From: Lachnospiraceae bacterium
Lineage (GTDB): Bacteria; Bacillota; Clostridia; Lachnospirales; Lachnospiraceae
Length of the DNA: 64,000 nucleotides
Direction: 5' to 3'
Assembly (NCBI GenBank): GCA_029008875.1
Contig: JAQXJP010000038.1
Coordinates: 32,076-96,075, forward strand
Shown: positions 40,907-52,800 of the stretch, piece by piece
How positions within the stretch are numbered: the stretch's first letter is position 1
Layout of the letters: each line of letters begins with the position of its first letter
Translations under genes and position numbers: made by a program
Notes under the pieces: generated by a model
Database searches by the model: none
Told to the model about the DNA's origin: nothing
What the model saw: the letters and a program-made list of their open reading frames with translations, nothing else

Positions 40907-43543
40907 TTACTTGTTGGCGATTGCAGCCTGTGCTGCAGCCAAACGAGCGATCGGTACACGGAACGGTGAACATGACACGTAGTCAAGACCGATCTTGTGG
41001 CAGAACTCAACGGAAGAAGGATCTCCACCGTGCTCACCACAGATACCAACGTGAAGGTTCGGGTTAACCGGCTTACCAAGCTTGATAGCGGTCTCCATCA
41101 ACTTACCAACACCTGTCTGATCCAACTTAGCGAACGGATCTGCCTCGAAGATCTTAGCATCATAGTATGCGCCAAGGAACTTGCCAGCGTCGTCACGTGA
41201 GAATCCGAAGGTCATCTGAGTAAGGTCGTTGGTACCGAAGCAGAAGAAGTCAGCTTCTGTTGCGATCTCATCAGCGGTAAGAGCTGCACGAGGAATCTCG
41301 ATCATGGTACCTACATGGTACTTCAACTCAACACCTGCAGCAGCGATCTCTGCATCTGCGGTCTCTACTACAACGTTCTTTACGTTCTTCAACTCTTTCA
41401 GTTCACAAACAAGCGGAATCATGATTTCCGGCTCGTTCTTCCATTCCGGATGTGCCTTCTTAACTTCGATTGCTGCACGGATAACAGCCTTTGTCTGCAT
41501 CTTAGCAATAGAAGGATAGGTAACTGCAAGACGGCAACCTCTGTGTCCCATCATCGGGTTGAACTCATGAAGGGAATCGCAGATAGCCTTAATCTCTTCT
41601 ACAGACTTATTCTTAGCCTTAGCAAGCTTCTCGATATCAGCAGCTTCGGTAGGAACGAACTCATGAAGAGGCGGATCCAGGAAACGAATGGTAACCGGGC
41701 ATCCCTCAAGAGCTTCGTAGAGAGCCTTGAAGTCTGACTGCTGGTAAGGAAGAATCTTGTCAAGAGCAACTTCTCTCTCCTCCTCAGTGTCAGAGCAGAT
41801 CATCTCACGGAATGCTGCAATTCTCTCAGGGTCGAAGAACATATGCTCTGTACGGCAGAGACCGATACCTTCGGCACCGAGCTCACGAGCCTTCTTAGCA
41901 TCTGCAGGAGTATCTGCATTGGTACGAACCTGAAGTTTTCTATACTTGTCAGCCCAAGCCATTACACGGCCGAACTCACCGGCAATCTTAGCATCAACAG
42001 TCGGGATAAGACCAGCGTAGATGTTACCTGTGGTACCATCGATAGAGATCTCTGATCCCTCGGTGAAGGTCTGTCCTGCGAGAGTGAACTTCTTGTTCTC
42101 CTCATCCATAACGATGTCTCCACAACCGGATACACAGCAGGTACCCATACCACGAGCAACTACTGCAGCGTGAGATGTCATACCACCACGAACGGTCAGG
42201 ATACCCTGAGCAGCCTTCATACCGGTAATATCTTCCGGAGAGGTCTCAAGACGAACAAGAACAACCTTCTCTCCTCTTGCAGCCCAGCTCTCAGCGTCAT
42301 CAGCAGTAAATACAACCTTACCGCAAGCAGCTCCAGGAGAAGCACCAAGTCCCTTTCCAAGCGGAGTTGCAGCCTTAAGAGCAGCAGCGTCAAACTGAGG
42401 ATGAAGAAGTGTATCGAGGTTACGAGGGTCGATCATTGCAACAGCCTCTTCCTCTGTCTTGTGTCCCTCATCAACAAGGTCACAAGCGATCTTGAGAGCA
42501 GCCGGAGCTGTTCTCTTACCGTTACGGCACTGAAGCATGTAGAGCTTCTTGTTCTCAACGGTAAACTCCATATCCTGCATATCATGGTAGTGGTTCTCAA
42601 GAATCTCACATACCTTAACAAACTCAGCGTATGCTTCCGGGAATTCCTTCTCCATCTGAGCGATTGGCATCGGAGTACGAACTCCGGCAACTACGTCCTC
42701 GCCCTGTGCGTTGATCAGGAACTCACCCATAAGCTTCTTCTCACCTGTAGCAGGGTCACGGGTAAATGCAACACCTGTACCGGACTCATCATTCAAGTTA
42801 CCGAATACCATCGGCATTACGTTAACAGCGGTTCCCCAAGAGTAAGGGATATCGTTGTCACGACGGTAAACGTTTGCACGAGGGTTGTCCCATGAACGGA
42901 ATACAGCCTCGATAGCAAGCTTCAACTGCTCTACAGGATCGGAAGGGAAATCGGTTCCCAACTGGTTCTTGTATTCAGCCTTGAACTGCTCTGCCAATTC
43001 CTTGAGGTCAGCAGCGGTAAGCTCAACGTCAAACTTAACTCCTCTGTCCTCTTTCATCTTGTCGATGAGCTGCTCGAAGTACTTCTTACCTACTTCCATA
43101 ACAACGTCTGAGAACATCTGGATGAAACGACGATAAGAATCGTATACGAATCTCTCAAACTTAGGATCCGGGTTACCAGCGATCATTGCAGCAACTACTT
43201 CGTCATTCAGACCAAGGTTCAAAATGGTATCCATCATACCAGGCATAGAAGCACGAGCACCGGAACGTACAGATACAAGGAGTGGATTCTTGAGATCGCC
43301 GAACTTCTTGCCGTTCTCTTTCTCCATCCAAGCTACCCCTTCCATAGCCTGAGCCATAATTTCATCGTTGATTTTGCGTCCGTCCTCATAGTACTGAGTA
43401 CAAGCTTCCGTTGTGATGGTGAAGCCCTGAGGTACCGGAAGACCGATCTCGGTCATCTCTGCAAGGTTAGCACCCTTACCGCCGAGAAGGTTACGCATGG
43501 TCATGTTACCTTCTTTGAAGGTATAAACCCATTTCTTTGCCAT
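40907..43543 (-). CDS. ppdK: Pyruvate, phosphate dikinase
   Basis: 878 residues, full length. Interconverts ATP + pyruvate + phosphate and AMP + PEP + PPi, a glycolytic/gluconeogenic step in many anaerobes. N-terminal ATP-grasp part (NLLGGKGANLAEMTEIGLPV), swivelling phosphohistidine domain with catalytic His in GGMTSHAAVVARGMG, and C-terminal PEP/pyruvate barrel with the Cys of HVGICGEHGGDPSS. AGGAGGAATT precedes the ATG. Codon use is cleaner than in neighbours, consistent with high expression. Promoter at 43646-43673; palindrome downstream. Confidence 0.97.
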   Translation of the reverse strand: MAKKWVYTFKEGNMTMRNLLGGKGANLAEMTEIGLPVPQGFTITTEACTQYYEDGRKINDEIMAQAMEGVAWMEKENGKKFGDLKNPLLVSVRSGARASMPGMMDTILNLGLNDEVVAAMIAGNPDPKFERFVYDSYRRFIQMFSDVVMEVGKKYFEQLIDKMKEDRGVKFDVELTAADLKELAEQFKAEYKNQLGTDFPSDPVEQLKLAIEAVFRSWDNPRANVYRRDNDIPYSWGTAVNVMPMVFGNLNDESGTGVAFTRDPATGEKKLMGEFLINAQGEDVVAGVRTPMPIAQMEKEFPEAYAEFVKVCEILENHYHDMQDMEFTVENKKLYMLQCRNGKRTAPAALKIACDLVDEGHKTEEEAVAMIDPRNLDTLLHPQFDAAALKAATPLGKGLGASPGAACGKVVFTADDAESWAARGEKVVLVRLETSPEDITGMKAAQGILTVRGGMTSHAAVVARGMGTCCVSGCGDIVMDEENKKFTLAGQTFTEGSEISIDGTTGNIYAGLIPTVDAKIAGEFGRVMAWADKYRKLQVRTNADTPADAKKARELGAEGIGLCRTEHMFFDPERIAAFREMICSDTEEEREVALDKILPYQQSDFKALYEALEGCPVTIRFLDPPLHEFVPTEAADIEKLAKAKNKSVEEIKAICDSLHEFNPMMGHRGCRLAVTYPSIAKMQTKAVIRAAIEVKKAHPEWKNEPEIMIPLVCELKELKNVKNVVVETADAEIAAAGVELKYHVGTMIEIPRAALTADEIATEADFFCFGTNDLTQMTFGFSRDDAGKFLGAYYDAKIFEADPFAKLDQTGVGKLMETAIKLGKPVNPNLHVGICGEHGGDPSSVEFCHKIGLDYVSCSPFRVPIARLAAAQAAIANK

Positions 43544-43645
43544 TTGACAATTCCTCCTAAAAAAAATTTATTTGTTGGAGTAGGAAAACCTACGCCACTT
43601 GCTAGGTTAATATGCGCAAAAACTCGCGTCAGAGCGCACATAATT

Positions 43646-43673
43646 ATCATAACACAATTTTTGAGAATGGCAA
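43646..43673 (-). promoter_or_regulatory. Promoter of ppdK
   Basis: Minus-strand TTGCCA (43668-43673), 16 bases, TATGAT (43646-43651). It leaves a leader of about 95 bases containing a GTAGG/CCTAC hairpin. Confidence 0.55.
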
Positions 43674-43699
43674 CTGATTTTTCGAATTTTGTACTACGT

Positions 43700-46630
43700 T
43701 TATTCGCATCCAATGCCCCTCTCTTCCAGAATTCTTCGGATTCCGTCGTCATCCACTTCATCTGCCATCTCCTGCAGCACCCGGAATAATTCCGGCTGAT
43801 CCGCATCCTCAAAAACAGATTGGGTGTCCCGCAATTCCTTGGCTACTCCTGCAAAGTCCAGTTCCTTCACCAATTTGCCGATGCTCTCCAGGACGCTTTC
43901 CAGATTATCGTTGCTTGCCTCCGCGTCAAAGGAGACTCCACGGTTCTCCAAATCCTGTTGAACCTGTCCCAGCATCACCTTGTACTCCTGTGAAAATACC
44001 GGAAGTTCCCCTCGGATATACTTTCCGTTTTCCTCCTTCCCGGCGGCCTCCAGAAGTTTTGCGTAATCCCCCAGTTCGTTGGCTCCGATGTTGTAGAGCT
44101 GGCTCTTCATGGAGTGAATCTGAATCACATAGTTTTTGTAGTCACCCTCCTGGAAAAAGCGCTGCACTTCCCTCAATTGGGAGGTCCCGGAATCCACGAT
44201 CATGGTGAGCACCTCCGTGTAGACAGCCTCGTCCCCGCCGCAGCGCGCGATTCCCGCCTCCCGGTCAATCCCGTCAATCTGCACCTGATCGTCTCCGGCA
44301 ACCGGGGCCTGGCCTTCTCCTGTCTTCCCTTTTCCGGTATTGCGCATTGTTTCTGCATTTTCCGTGTCCCCTTGGGTCTCCGTCTGCCCGGGTTTTCGCT
44401 CAACCAAATGCACTCTGGTCTCCGGCGTAAAACGAATCAGCAGTTCCTCCAGATGGGAAAACTCGATAGGCTTACTCAAATACTCATCGAATCCGGCCTC
44501 CAGAAGTTCCTCCCTGGCACCGTTGATGGCATTTGCAGTCAGCGCGATGATTTTGGCCTCGCCGCCCTCTGCATAATAGGAATCAATCAGGCGGATGCGT
44601 CGCATGGCCTCGATTCCGTCCATGTTGGGCATCATCTGATCCATCATGACAATCGGGTAGTGATGCTTTTGGCAGCATGCGATGGCTTCCTCTCCGCTCA
44701 TGACAGCCTTCGCCTGAATATCGTAGCTTGCCAACACCTTTTTAATCACCTTCAGGTTGACGGCATTGTCGTCCACCACCAGGACATCCAGACCCTCGAT
44801 GTGCAATTCCTGCCCCGCCTCCGGTGCGCGTCGCTCCTCATTGGCAAAGGCAATCTTGCCCATGACTCTGGCATCTGCCACCTGCTGCTCCAATTCCACC
44901 GTAAAGCAGGAGCCTTCCCCGTAGACGCTCTCCAGGTGGATGGTTCCTCCCATCATATCCAAGTATCCCTTCACGATGGCCAGCCCAAGGCCGGTTCCCT
45001 CGATTCCGCTGTTAATCTTGCGGTCAACCTGGGAAAACTTCTCAAACAGAAGGCCCTGATCCTCATCCCGGATACCGATGCCCGTATCTTCGATCTCATA
45101 GCGCAGCGTCACCCTGTCCCGGGTCTGTCTGAGCACCTGAATGCGGAAGGTCACCGCACCATTCTTGGTATATTTCACAGCATTGTTCAACAGATTCACC
45201 AGAATACTGCGAACCCGGATTTCATCACCGACTACCCGCGCAGGAATATCTTCCCCGAAATCCGTCTCAAAAACCAACTGTTTCTTGCGGGCAAGAGGCT
45301 CAATAATCTCGCACACATTCCAGAGCATGCCCGCCATATCATATTCGCTGTTTTGGATCTCCACCTTGCCGGATTCAATCTTGGTGATGTCGAGGATATC
45401 GTTGACAATCGCCAGCAGATTTCCCGCCGCCCTGCGAATGTCCGCGGAATAATCGTGAGCCACCTTGGAGAGCGGCTCCTTCAACAGCAGCTCGGAAAAT
45501 CCCATAATGGCATTCATGGGTGTGCGGATTTCATGGGACATATTGGCGAGAAATGCACTCTTGGCATTGTTGGCATTCTCGGAGGCAATTCTAGCCTCCT
45601 CCATGGCCTGCATGGCCTTCATTCTCTCGGTCTGATCCGACACCACAATAATGTAGCCGATGACATCCCCGTAGTTGTCCCGAATTTTATTGACGGAAAA
45701 ACTGCAGTACAGGTCATTGCCCCTACACTTTGCATCGTAGGTGCGCTGGATTCCCTCAAAATCAAAAATCCCTTCCTCGTCAATCTCAAACAGATCCGTC
45801 ACCGACATATTTCTGCGAGAGATTTCCTCGCGAGTCTCCGGGAAAAAAGCATCCGCCGCCTCGTTTACAATGCGCACATTGTAATCCATGTCGTACACCA
45901 AAACCGGGGACGACAGGGAATGGTACACAAATTCCGACATGTTGGGGATTGTGATGCGGGAATGATTGATGCGAATCACCGCATACTGCAACACACAAAG
46001 CCCCCAAAACTGTGTGATGGAGCTTCCCGGAATGGCGGACAAACCGATTAGCGGGAAAATGGTATCCAAAATCATTCCCAGGAAAATCAAAATCTCCACA
46101 ATCAAAAAGTACTTGCCGAATTCCCGCAGACGATGTGTTTTCGCACGGCGATTCATGTGGATGGAAATCGCGAACATATCCGCCGCAATCACAAGCGTAT
46201 ATAGAGTGTAGGTGGTGTTCGCAAATCCGGCATTGAAATGGTAGGTCATACCGTGTTCACTCATATAGAAAACGATCTGGTCCCGCATGATGGTCAGAAA
46301 ATAGACCCCCACCCCAAGAAAAGCCACAGCGGCGAGAACCCACCGCATCCGCTTATTGATTTCCGATATATATCCAATTAAAAGCTGGGCGCTGATCAGG
46401 TACGCAAACACCCCAATCATTCCGACGCTTCGACAATAATATGCAATGTTGACATCGGACTGCAGGAACAAAACTCCAAAGCCGATGCTCCATATAGCGC
46501 TCCCGATGGTAAAAATCGTCAGTATTCGATTCACAATGTATTTCTGCTCCAATACAAACACACCCTGGAGCGCCAGATACGCGGCAATCGTCCCGTTTGC
46601 CAGCATGATTGTAGCAAAGACATGGTTCAT
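43700..46630 (-). CDS. Hybrid histidine kinase, 7TM-PAS-HisKA-HATPase-REC-HPt
   Basis: 976 residues. Seven-helix N-terminal sensor (about 1-230), PAS segment (VLVYDMDYNVRIVNEAADAF), HisKA NMSHEIRTPMNAIMGFSEL, HATPase with LVNLLNNAVKY and GTGLGLAI, receiver with MMDQMMPNMDG, an acidic/Thr linker, and an HPt domain with the phospho-His in QIHSMKSQLYNIGANELGDY. Carries a full internal phosphorelay; an output regulator is not encoded nearby. The C-terminal 100 residues (EASNDNLESVLESIGKLVKE) are an extra helical segment. Confidence 0.93.
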   Translation of the reverse strand: MNHVFATIMLANGTIAAYLALQGVFVLEQKYIVNRILTIFTIGSAIWSIGFGVLFLQSDVNIAYYCRSVGMIGVFAYLISAQLLIGYISEINKRMRWVLAAVAFLGVGVYFLTIMRDQIVFYMSEHGMTYHFNAGFANTTYTLYTLVIAADMFAISIHMNRRAKTHRLREFGKYFLIVEILIFLGMILDTIFPLIGLSAIPGSSITQFWGLCVLQYAVIRINHSRITIPNMSEFVYHSLSSPVLVYDMDYNVRIVNEAADAFFPETREEISRRNMSVTDLFEIDEEGIFDFEGIQRTYDAKCRGNDLYCSFSVNKIRDNYGDVIGYIIVVSDQTERMKAMQAMEEARIASENANNAKSAFLANMSHEIRTPMNAIMGFSELLLKEPLSKVAHDYSADIRRAAGNLLAIVNDILDITKIESGKVEIQNSEYDMAGMLWNVCEIIEPLARKKQLVFETDFGEDIPARVVGDEIRVRSILVNLLNNAVKYTKNGAVTFRIQVLRQTRDRVTLRYEIEDTGIGIRDEDQGLLFEKFSQVDRKINSGIEGTGLGLAIVKGYLDMMGGTIHLESVYGEGSCFTVELEQQVADARVMGKIAFANEERRAPEAGQELHIEGLDVLVVDDNAVNLKVIKKVLASYDIQAKAVMSGEEAIACCQKHHYPIVMMDQMMPNMDGIEAMRRIRLIDSYYAEGGEAKIIALTANAINGAREELLEAGFDEYLSKPIEFSHLEELLIRFTPETRVHLVERKPGQTETQGDTENAETMRNTGKGKTGEGQAPVAGDDQVQIDGIDREAGIARCGGDEAVYTEVLTMIVDSGTSQLREVQRFFQEGDYKNYVIQIHSMKSQLYNIGANELGDYAKLLEAAGKEENGKYIRGELPVFSQEYKVMLGQVQQDLENRGVSFDAEASNDNLESVLESIGKLVKELDFAGVAKELRDTQSVFEDADQPELFRVLQEMADEVDDDGIRRILEERGIGCE

Positions 46631-46760
46631 AAATTCCTTCTCCTATCCCCAAAACCATTACTTCCAGTAAATCGTTGTATCCCCGTGAATCTCCGTGGAA
46701 AAATCTCCACTGTATTGTACCATATCCAGAACCTTTTTCCAATGATTGTGAACCAAAAAA

Positions 46761-46785
46761 GTCGCTACCCACACTGGGTAGCGAC
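46761..46785. terminator. Bidirectional terminator after the giant surface protein
   Basis: GTCGCTACCCA / TGGGTAGCGAC around CAC, with T-runs on both strands. Confidence 0.85.
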
Positions 46786-46802
46786 TTTTTGTTACTGTCT
46801 CC

Positions 46803-49800
46803 TTAATCGATATCATTTTTCTTCTTCACTGCGAACAATACGATTCCACCGATGATGATGACAAACGCACCGATTACAATAATCCAAATCGGAGTCCATG
46901 CCTTCTTGTCCGTTGTAACCTCCCCCGTTGCCGGTTCATCGGAAGTATCTCTGGATTCCGCTCCCTGCACATCTTCCATGGATGTGTTGTCAGTAGCGCT
47001 CATGGTAGCGTCACTCACCACGATCACATAATCGGATGCGTGGGTGAAGGTCAGGTCTGTTGTACCATCTTCCTTTACAGGTGCAGAGCAAATGAATTCC
47101 ATGGTCTCGGTCTTCGGGTTGAAGTAGAACAGGTTTGCAAATTTACCTGCGTTCTTCTTGTCCACATTCACAGACATCACTGCGGTGAATCCGAATTCTC
47201 CCTCGTACTCCAGGGTCAATTCTATACCGATATTCTCTCCTGCGATTCCTGCAATGAGTTCTGTCGGGATTGCGGTTACTCCGCTTCCGGTAGATGCACC
47301 AAAGCTGATGTTGTCAAACTTGTCTGCGGTGACATCCATTCCGTTTACGGTCCATACGATTCCATCTCCCATCTCAAAGGAAACAACAATGTTCTGTCCC
47401 TTGATGGCTTCGAAGATATCTGTCGGAATCTTTTTCTCCCCGTTCATCTCCACCACAACTTCTGCGGTCTCGGTTTCACCGTCTCCTCCTGCTGCTTCCA
47501 GCTTGTCAGAAATCTCGTTCTCGATGTCAGTCCATCCGCTTGAGCCATCCTCGCTAACTACGCCGATTGTCTTCCCTGCCGTAGTCTCCTCTGTCTGGGT
47601 TACAGGCTTCCTGGTAGCAGGTTTCTTGGTGGTATCCGTTGCTGCCGGTGCCTCCGGTGTGGTAGTTGCCGGTGTGGTAGGCGTCGTAGTTGTTGAGCCG
47701 GAGCTTGATGAGCTTCCGGTGTTGTTGCTTGTGTTGTCACCGGCTGGTGCGGTGTACTGGGTTAAGGTGTAGGTGCCGGTCACTGCACTCGATTCCGGGA
47801 TTGCCGCAACGTTAGTAGTTCCTGTAGGCAGATATGCACGCACATTATAGGTTCCCGGTGTGGTAGGTCTTGCGGTTACCCACTTGTAGGTTGCCGGAGT
47901 TCCGGAGGTTGCTGCCTTGTAGCCGCACTCTGAATCATGGGAAGTATGATTCTGTGTGCAATTGCAATCTGCGATTGTATTGCCCGCTGTCAAGGATGCA
48001 CATCCCTCCTCATGTGTCACATTACAAGGCACTCCCGGAGTAGCTGCTACTGCAGGTGTGTCCACCACCTTGTATTCTACAACCACTGTTGCACTTGCAT
48101 CTGCCGGTGTCAAGGTTGCCTTTGCACCAGTCGGTGCCTGGGTTGTCTCACTCAGGGTAGACCAGGTAATGGTCGGTGTGGCCTGGGTAATTTCTCCCCC
48201 TGCTACGGTGGCGGTTGTTTCACTTAACTTGTAGTTTTTCGCTGCGTCACCGGAAATGGTGATTCCGGTTGCCGTAATAGTCTTGCCTGTTCCTACATTG
48301 GCATCGTCGTAAGCGTAGCCGGTTGCTGTCACCGTTACTGTCTCACTGTTCTTTAATCCGTTAACAGTAAGTGTCAAAGTATTTGTTGCTGTTACAGTTG
48401 TTGTGTTGTCATATACCTTAGTAGTTGTTCCACCTAAAGCTGGAGTCAAGGTTGCCTTTGAGATAGTAAACTCCTTGGTTGCGGTTCCGGTATAGTTTCC
48501 GGTTCCGTTTACCTTCAAGGTGTAGGTGCCGGCATCCTTCTGCTCATTTGCGGAAATGGTATAGTCTGTGGTTGCAGTTAACGTGCTCTCACCGATTGCT
48601 ACGCTACTAACGGTCTGGGTCTGGGTAGTTCCGTCGTAAGTAAGGTCTGTTCCAAGTGTAACTGTTGCACCGGCGATGCTCTTTTGTCCAATGCCCCAGC
48701 TCTTATTTTTAGTTCCGTTATAATTGCCTATACCGTTGATGGTAAGGGTATACGTGCCGGCATCCGTTCCGGTATTGCCAGTAATCTCATAATCTGTGCC
48801 TGCTGTCAAGGTTCTTCCATCTACCTTAACGCTTGCAATGGTCTGGGTCTGCTCTGCTCCATTATAGGTAAGTGCATCGCCCAGAGTAATCTCTGCAGCC
48901 GCAAGATCTTTGGCTGTGATGTTCCAATCCTGGGTTACGGTTGCTGTAGAGCCATCTGCCGCCACGGTAATTCCTTCCGTACCGGAAGTATTTTCCAACT
49001 TGTAATAATCCTGGGAATAACCATCTGCAAGTTTCAAGTTTGCAACAGCCGAATAGTTACCCACTGCGATTTTTGACGCCCCTGTTTTTGAGTCTACTGC
49101 AACGCCCGTTGGCAATGTGCTACTGAATGCAGGTCCCTGCGCAGTTCCGTTATACGTAAAGGTTGTACCTGTCCAACCAAGGTCGGAAATATCAACCTTG
49201 TGAAGGACTTTCAGGGTAATGGTACCTTCTGCAAAAATTCGCTCACCCAGTTCATTTGGTTCCGATGTAAATATTACATTGTATTCATTCTCTCCAACCG
49301 TAAGGAGCTCATCCCCACCGTCTAATTCCACGGTTCCTGTAAGCTCCACGCCGCCAAGTGTACAGGTGGCCGAAATGCCCACATCGCTACGCTTCATCGT
49401 GTCGTAAAGCGTCTGACTGCTATTTGTCAACTGAATATTAGACAGTACCGGAAGATCGATACAAATTGCCTCCACCATGGTCCAAGGAGCAAGATTTGAA
49501 ACGACGAATTTACCATCACTTGTCTTCAGTTCGGCAATATTTCTATCACCTTCTTGTTCGTTCGGTTCCGCGGAATAGTGTGTGATTTCTCTGTCCACAT
49601 CCACAAATACATCTACCAGTTCTCTGTTTTCTCCCGGTCGAATTTCTACCGATACATTTGTTCCATTTGCAAAAATGTACTTTGTCTCACCATCCAATGA
49701 TGCAGTTCTTAAAGCTGCCAGATTATTTTGGAACACAAAGGAATCCTCATCGGAATACTTCCGCAAAATAACCATAAATTGGCCATCATCCGGTCCGACC

Positions 49801-52800
49801 TTGTCATATTCAGACCAATGAACATACACTTCCATGAACGGGCTGCCAGATAGTCCGGACGTGCCTGGTGTAACGGTAAATGTATTGTTTGTCACCGTTG
49901 GATTAATTACTACCGGCTGCTCACCCTCTTGTGTGAATACCACTTCCACAACCGGAGTTGTATCAACTCGATCTGCCGGTCTCTTCAATTCAAATGTGAT
50001 TGCCTTGGCCGGGTCATCATATTTGTAGTAACCATCCGTTCCGATCAGTTCAACATCATTGCATTTCACCGTAACAGATCCTGCCTCGTCGCCCTCACCT
50101 CTCGGGTCATATCCCAGATACATATTGGGTCTGTCTTCCTCAGCCACAGGAATCTTTACGATGGAATAGGTGGAGAACTTATTGGTAGGGACTTCCAACA
50201 TACCATTGCTGTAAGTGGTTGTCAGTTTCTCAAGTTCCGTTTGACCTGAATCATTGGTATGTTCGCGAACTACAACATAGGTATCTCCCGGTTCATAAGT
50301 GGTGTCATTCAAAGCCAGATTTACATTAATTTCATTGGTAAATGATGTTATGTTGTCTGTCCAATACTGGCCATTTCCTTTGCTGACCATGCTGTCCAGC
50401 GTCATATCCAAGGTTGCAATTGTCGTTGCTCCTTCGCTTGTTCCACCTTCCGTTGCTTTCGCGAGAGCTTCACTTGCATTTGCATAGGTTCCGGAATGAT
50501 CCGCTACCGTAAGCTTTAAGTTACCGGAATCAGTAGCATTCCGGCCGTCTGCAATGCCGGCATCATTTATCTTCTCCGCGCCAGTTGTATCGGTTACATC
50601 CGTAGCCTCCACAAAGGTTCCTGCCATGTGGAGATTTCCGCCTACCGTAAAGGTGAAGGAACTTACTGTCTCATTTGGAGTCAACTCCACACAACCGTTA
50701 AGGGTTGCCGATTCAATCTGATATCCATAGGTGGGAATCAAGCGAATGGTAACCTCATCGCCGCATTCCAAGAATACCTCACCTGCACTAGAAGAGACAC
50801 CATAATCACTTCCCAATAAATCGATGGTTGTATTTGGAACGTCCTGATCATTCAACACTAAATCACCATTGGCATCCTTCTCTGCTTCAAATAAGGTATC
50901 CTCACCTCTTACCACTTTCTCAATGAAGATTTTTCCATGGTCAACATAGAAATCGGTTCCTGACTCTGTATAGCTCCACTTCAAGGATACTCTTGTGGAC
51001 AGATGCTTTCTTACCAGGATGTTGTAGGAAGCGGCTGCATCCAGTGTTTCCTCATAATAAGAGTAATCTCCAATATGCGGATCATTTCCAACCGTTGCTG
51101 TCAGTTTTTCACTCGCCTCAAAGTAACCGTCACGGTCAAGATCAATGTATACTTCATCAATCAGGCCATCATAGTCGTCAATGCGTATTGTATTTTTTTC
51201 ATCTCCTGAAGTGTATCCGCCCGCGGAGAAATAATCGTAGGTGTCCGGGGTAACCGTAACTTTATTCCCTTTGTTTTCTGCATATGCAGAATCATAGGAT
51301 ACCTGAATCCGATTTTCCCCGGTATTCTCCTTTCCATATCCGAGATCAAATGGATCCCCATTCTCTCCATAGTTATTGTCATTGAAAGAAAATTTTACTT
51401 CGGAATCACCAACTCCATCTCTAAAGACATCTTCTGTCCATATTCCATACCCATTGTCCCCGTCTTTTGTCTGGAAGAACCAATTGATATCAACGGACTC
51501 ATCATAAGCAATCGCCGTCTGATATTGCAGACACAGACAGGTGGAATCCGCTTGCAATGTGCTGATACCGCCTGCATCTTTGCTAGCCTCTTCCGGTTGG
51601 AAGGTTATCGCATATCCGTCATCAGACAAAAGTTTTCTAATTATTTCATCATAATCCGGTTGCGCACTCTCCTTAAAGTATCCTACTTGAGAGCTACGAT
51701 CAAATGATTCGTAATCTAAAGAGACTTTGTCTATGGTAAAGCTATCGTTCATTTTGATTCGAACTTTGAAGGTTGTTCCTTCTGTAAGCGAATCCAATAC
51801 GTCAGTATTGTAGTAGTCAACCCAGCTACTTCCTCCGTCGGTCGAAACTTCAACGGCATTTACGCGCGTGTTTTCGTTTCCGTTCATGCTGGTGCAGGAG
51901 AAGCTGACATCTTGTTGTTCGCCGCCACCGTTGCCGCTTTCCCAACCAAATTCCAACTCATATTGCTTCTCAAGAGGGCTATCCGGCAATGTGTATGTAT
52001 AAGCCCCCTCACCATTTGCTGTCAAAAAAGTCTGTTCCCCATTTACCCGGATGCTAACTCCTCGCCCCGTGTCAAGTGAGTACCCGTTATTTGCTTCAAA
52101 TTTAAAATAAACTACGGTTGAATTGCTAGCATCTTGCGGAAGGTCAATCGTTCCGTAAGAGTTATCTTCGTTGTTCTCCGTAACTCCGTCATATGAGTTT
52201 CCATCAAAACTTACCCTCACATGGCCACCGGTGACTGGATTATCCTGACAGAAAAAGCTAATTTTTCCGTTGTTATCACTGCCGCCGGAATTTTGTCCCT
52301 GGAAGTCCACATTCACTTCCACCAGTTTTCCAGCCTCTTCGGAATCGATTATGACCACAAATGAAGTAACTTTTCCATCCACGATTGCAGTGGATACGTC
52401 TCTTGGCCGGCCATCGACTAACACGCTGAACTGTGATATTGCGTAGTTCGCTTCTGTGTTTGGTGTGGCAGAAATTGTAATTGTATCCTCTGATGCAAAT
52501 TGCAAATCGCTCAATGCTGTCTGCATATCAGAATCACTGTAGTTGCTATCTCCGCCTACGGTATATGTTGTACCGCTTGCAGTTTCAATACTGGGACTTG
52601 AAATTGCAAAAGTAACAGTTCCGCCGTTGCCGTTATTATTGACATTAAATCTTAATGCACCGCCGTTACCGTATTGAATGCCATTATTATTGTTATTGTT
52701 GTTATTATCACCTTGTGTGAATGTAACCCCTATATCATAAGCATTGCCTACACTTACACCAATGGTCTGTCCATCTGGGCTAAACAAACTTTCCTGCGCA

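Noticed and set aside
44114..46051. 645-residue plus-strand ORF
   Set aside because: Shadow of the hybrid histidine kinase at 43700-46630; His/Leu-rich composition and no recognisable domain.
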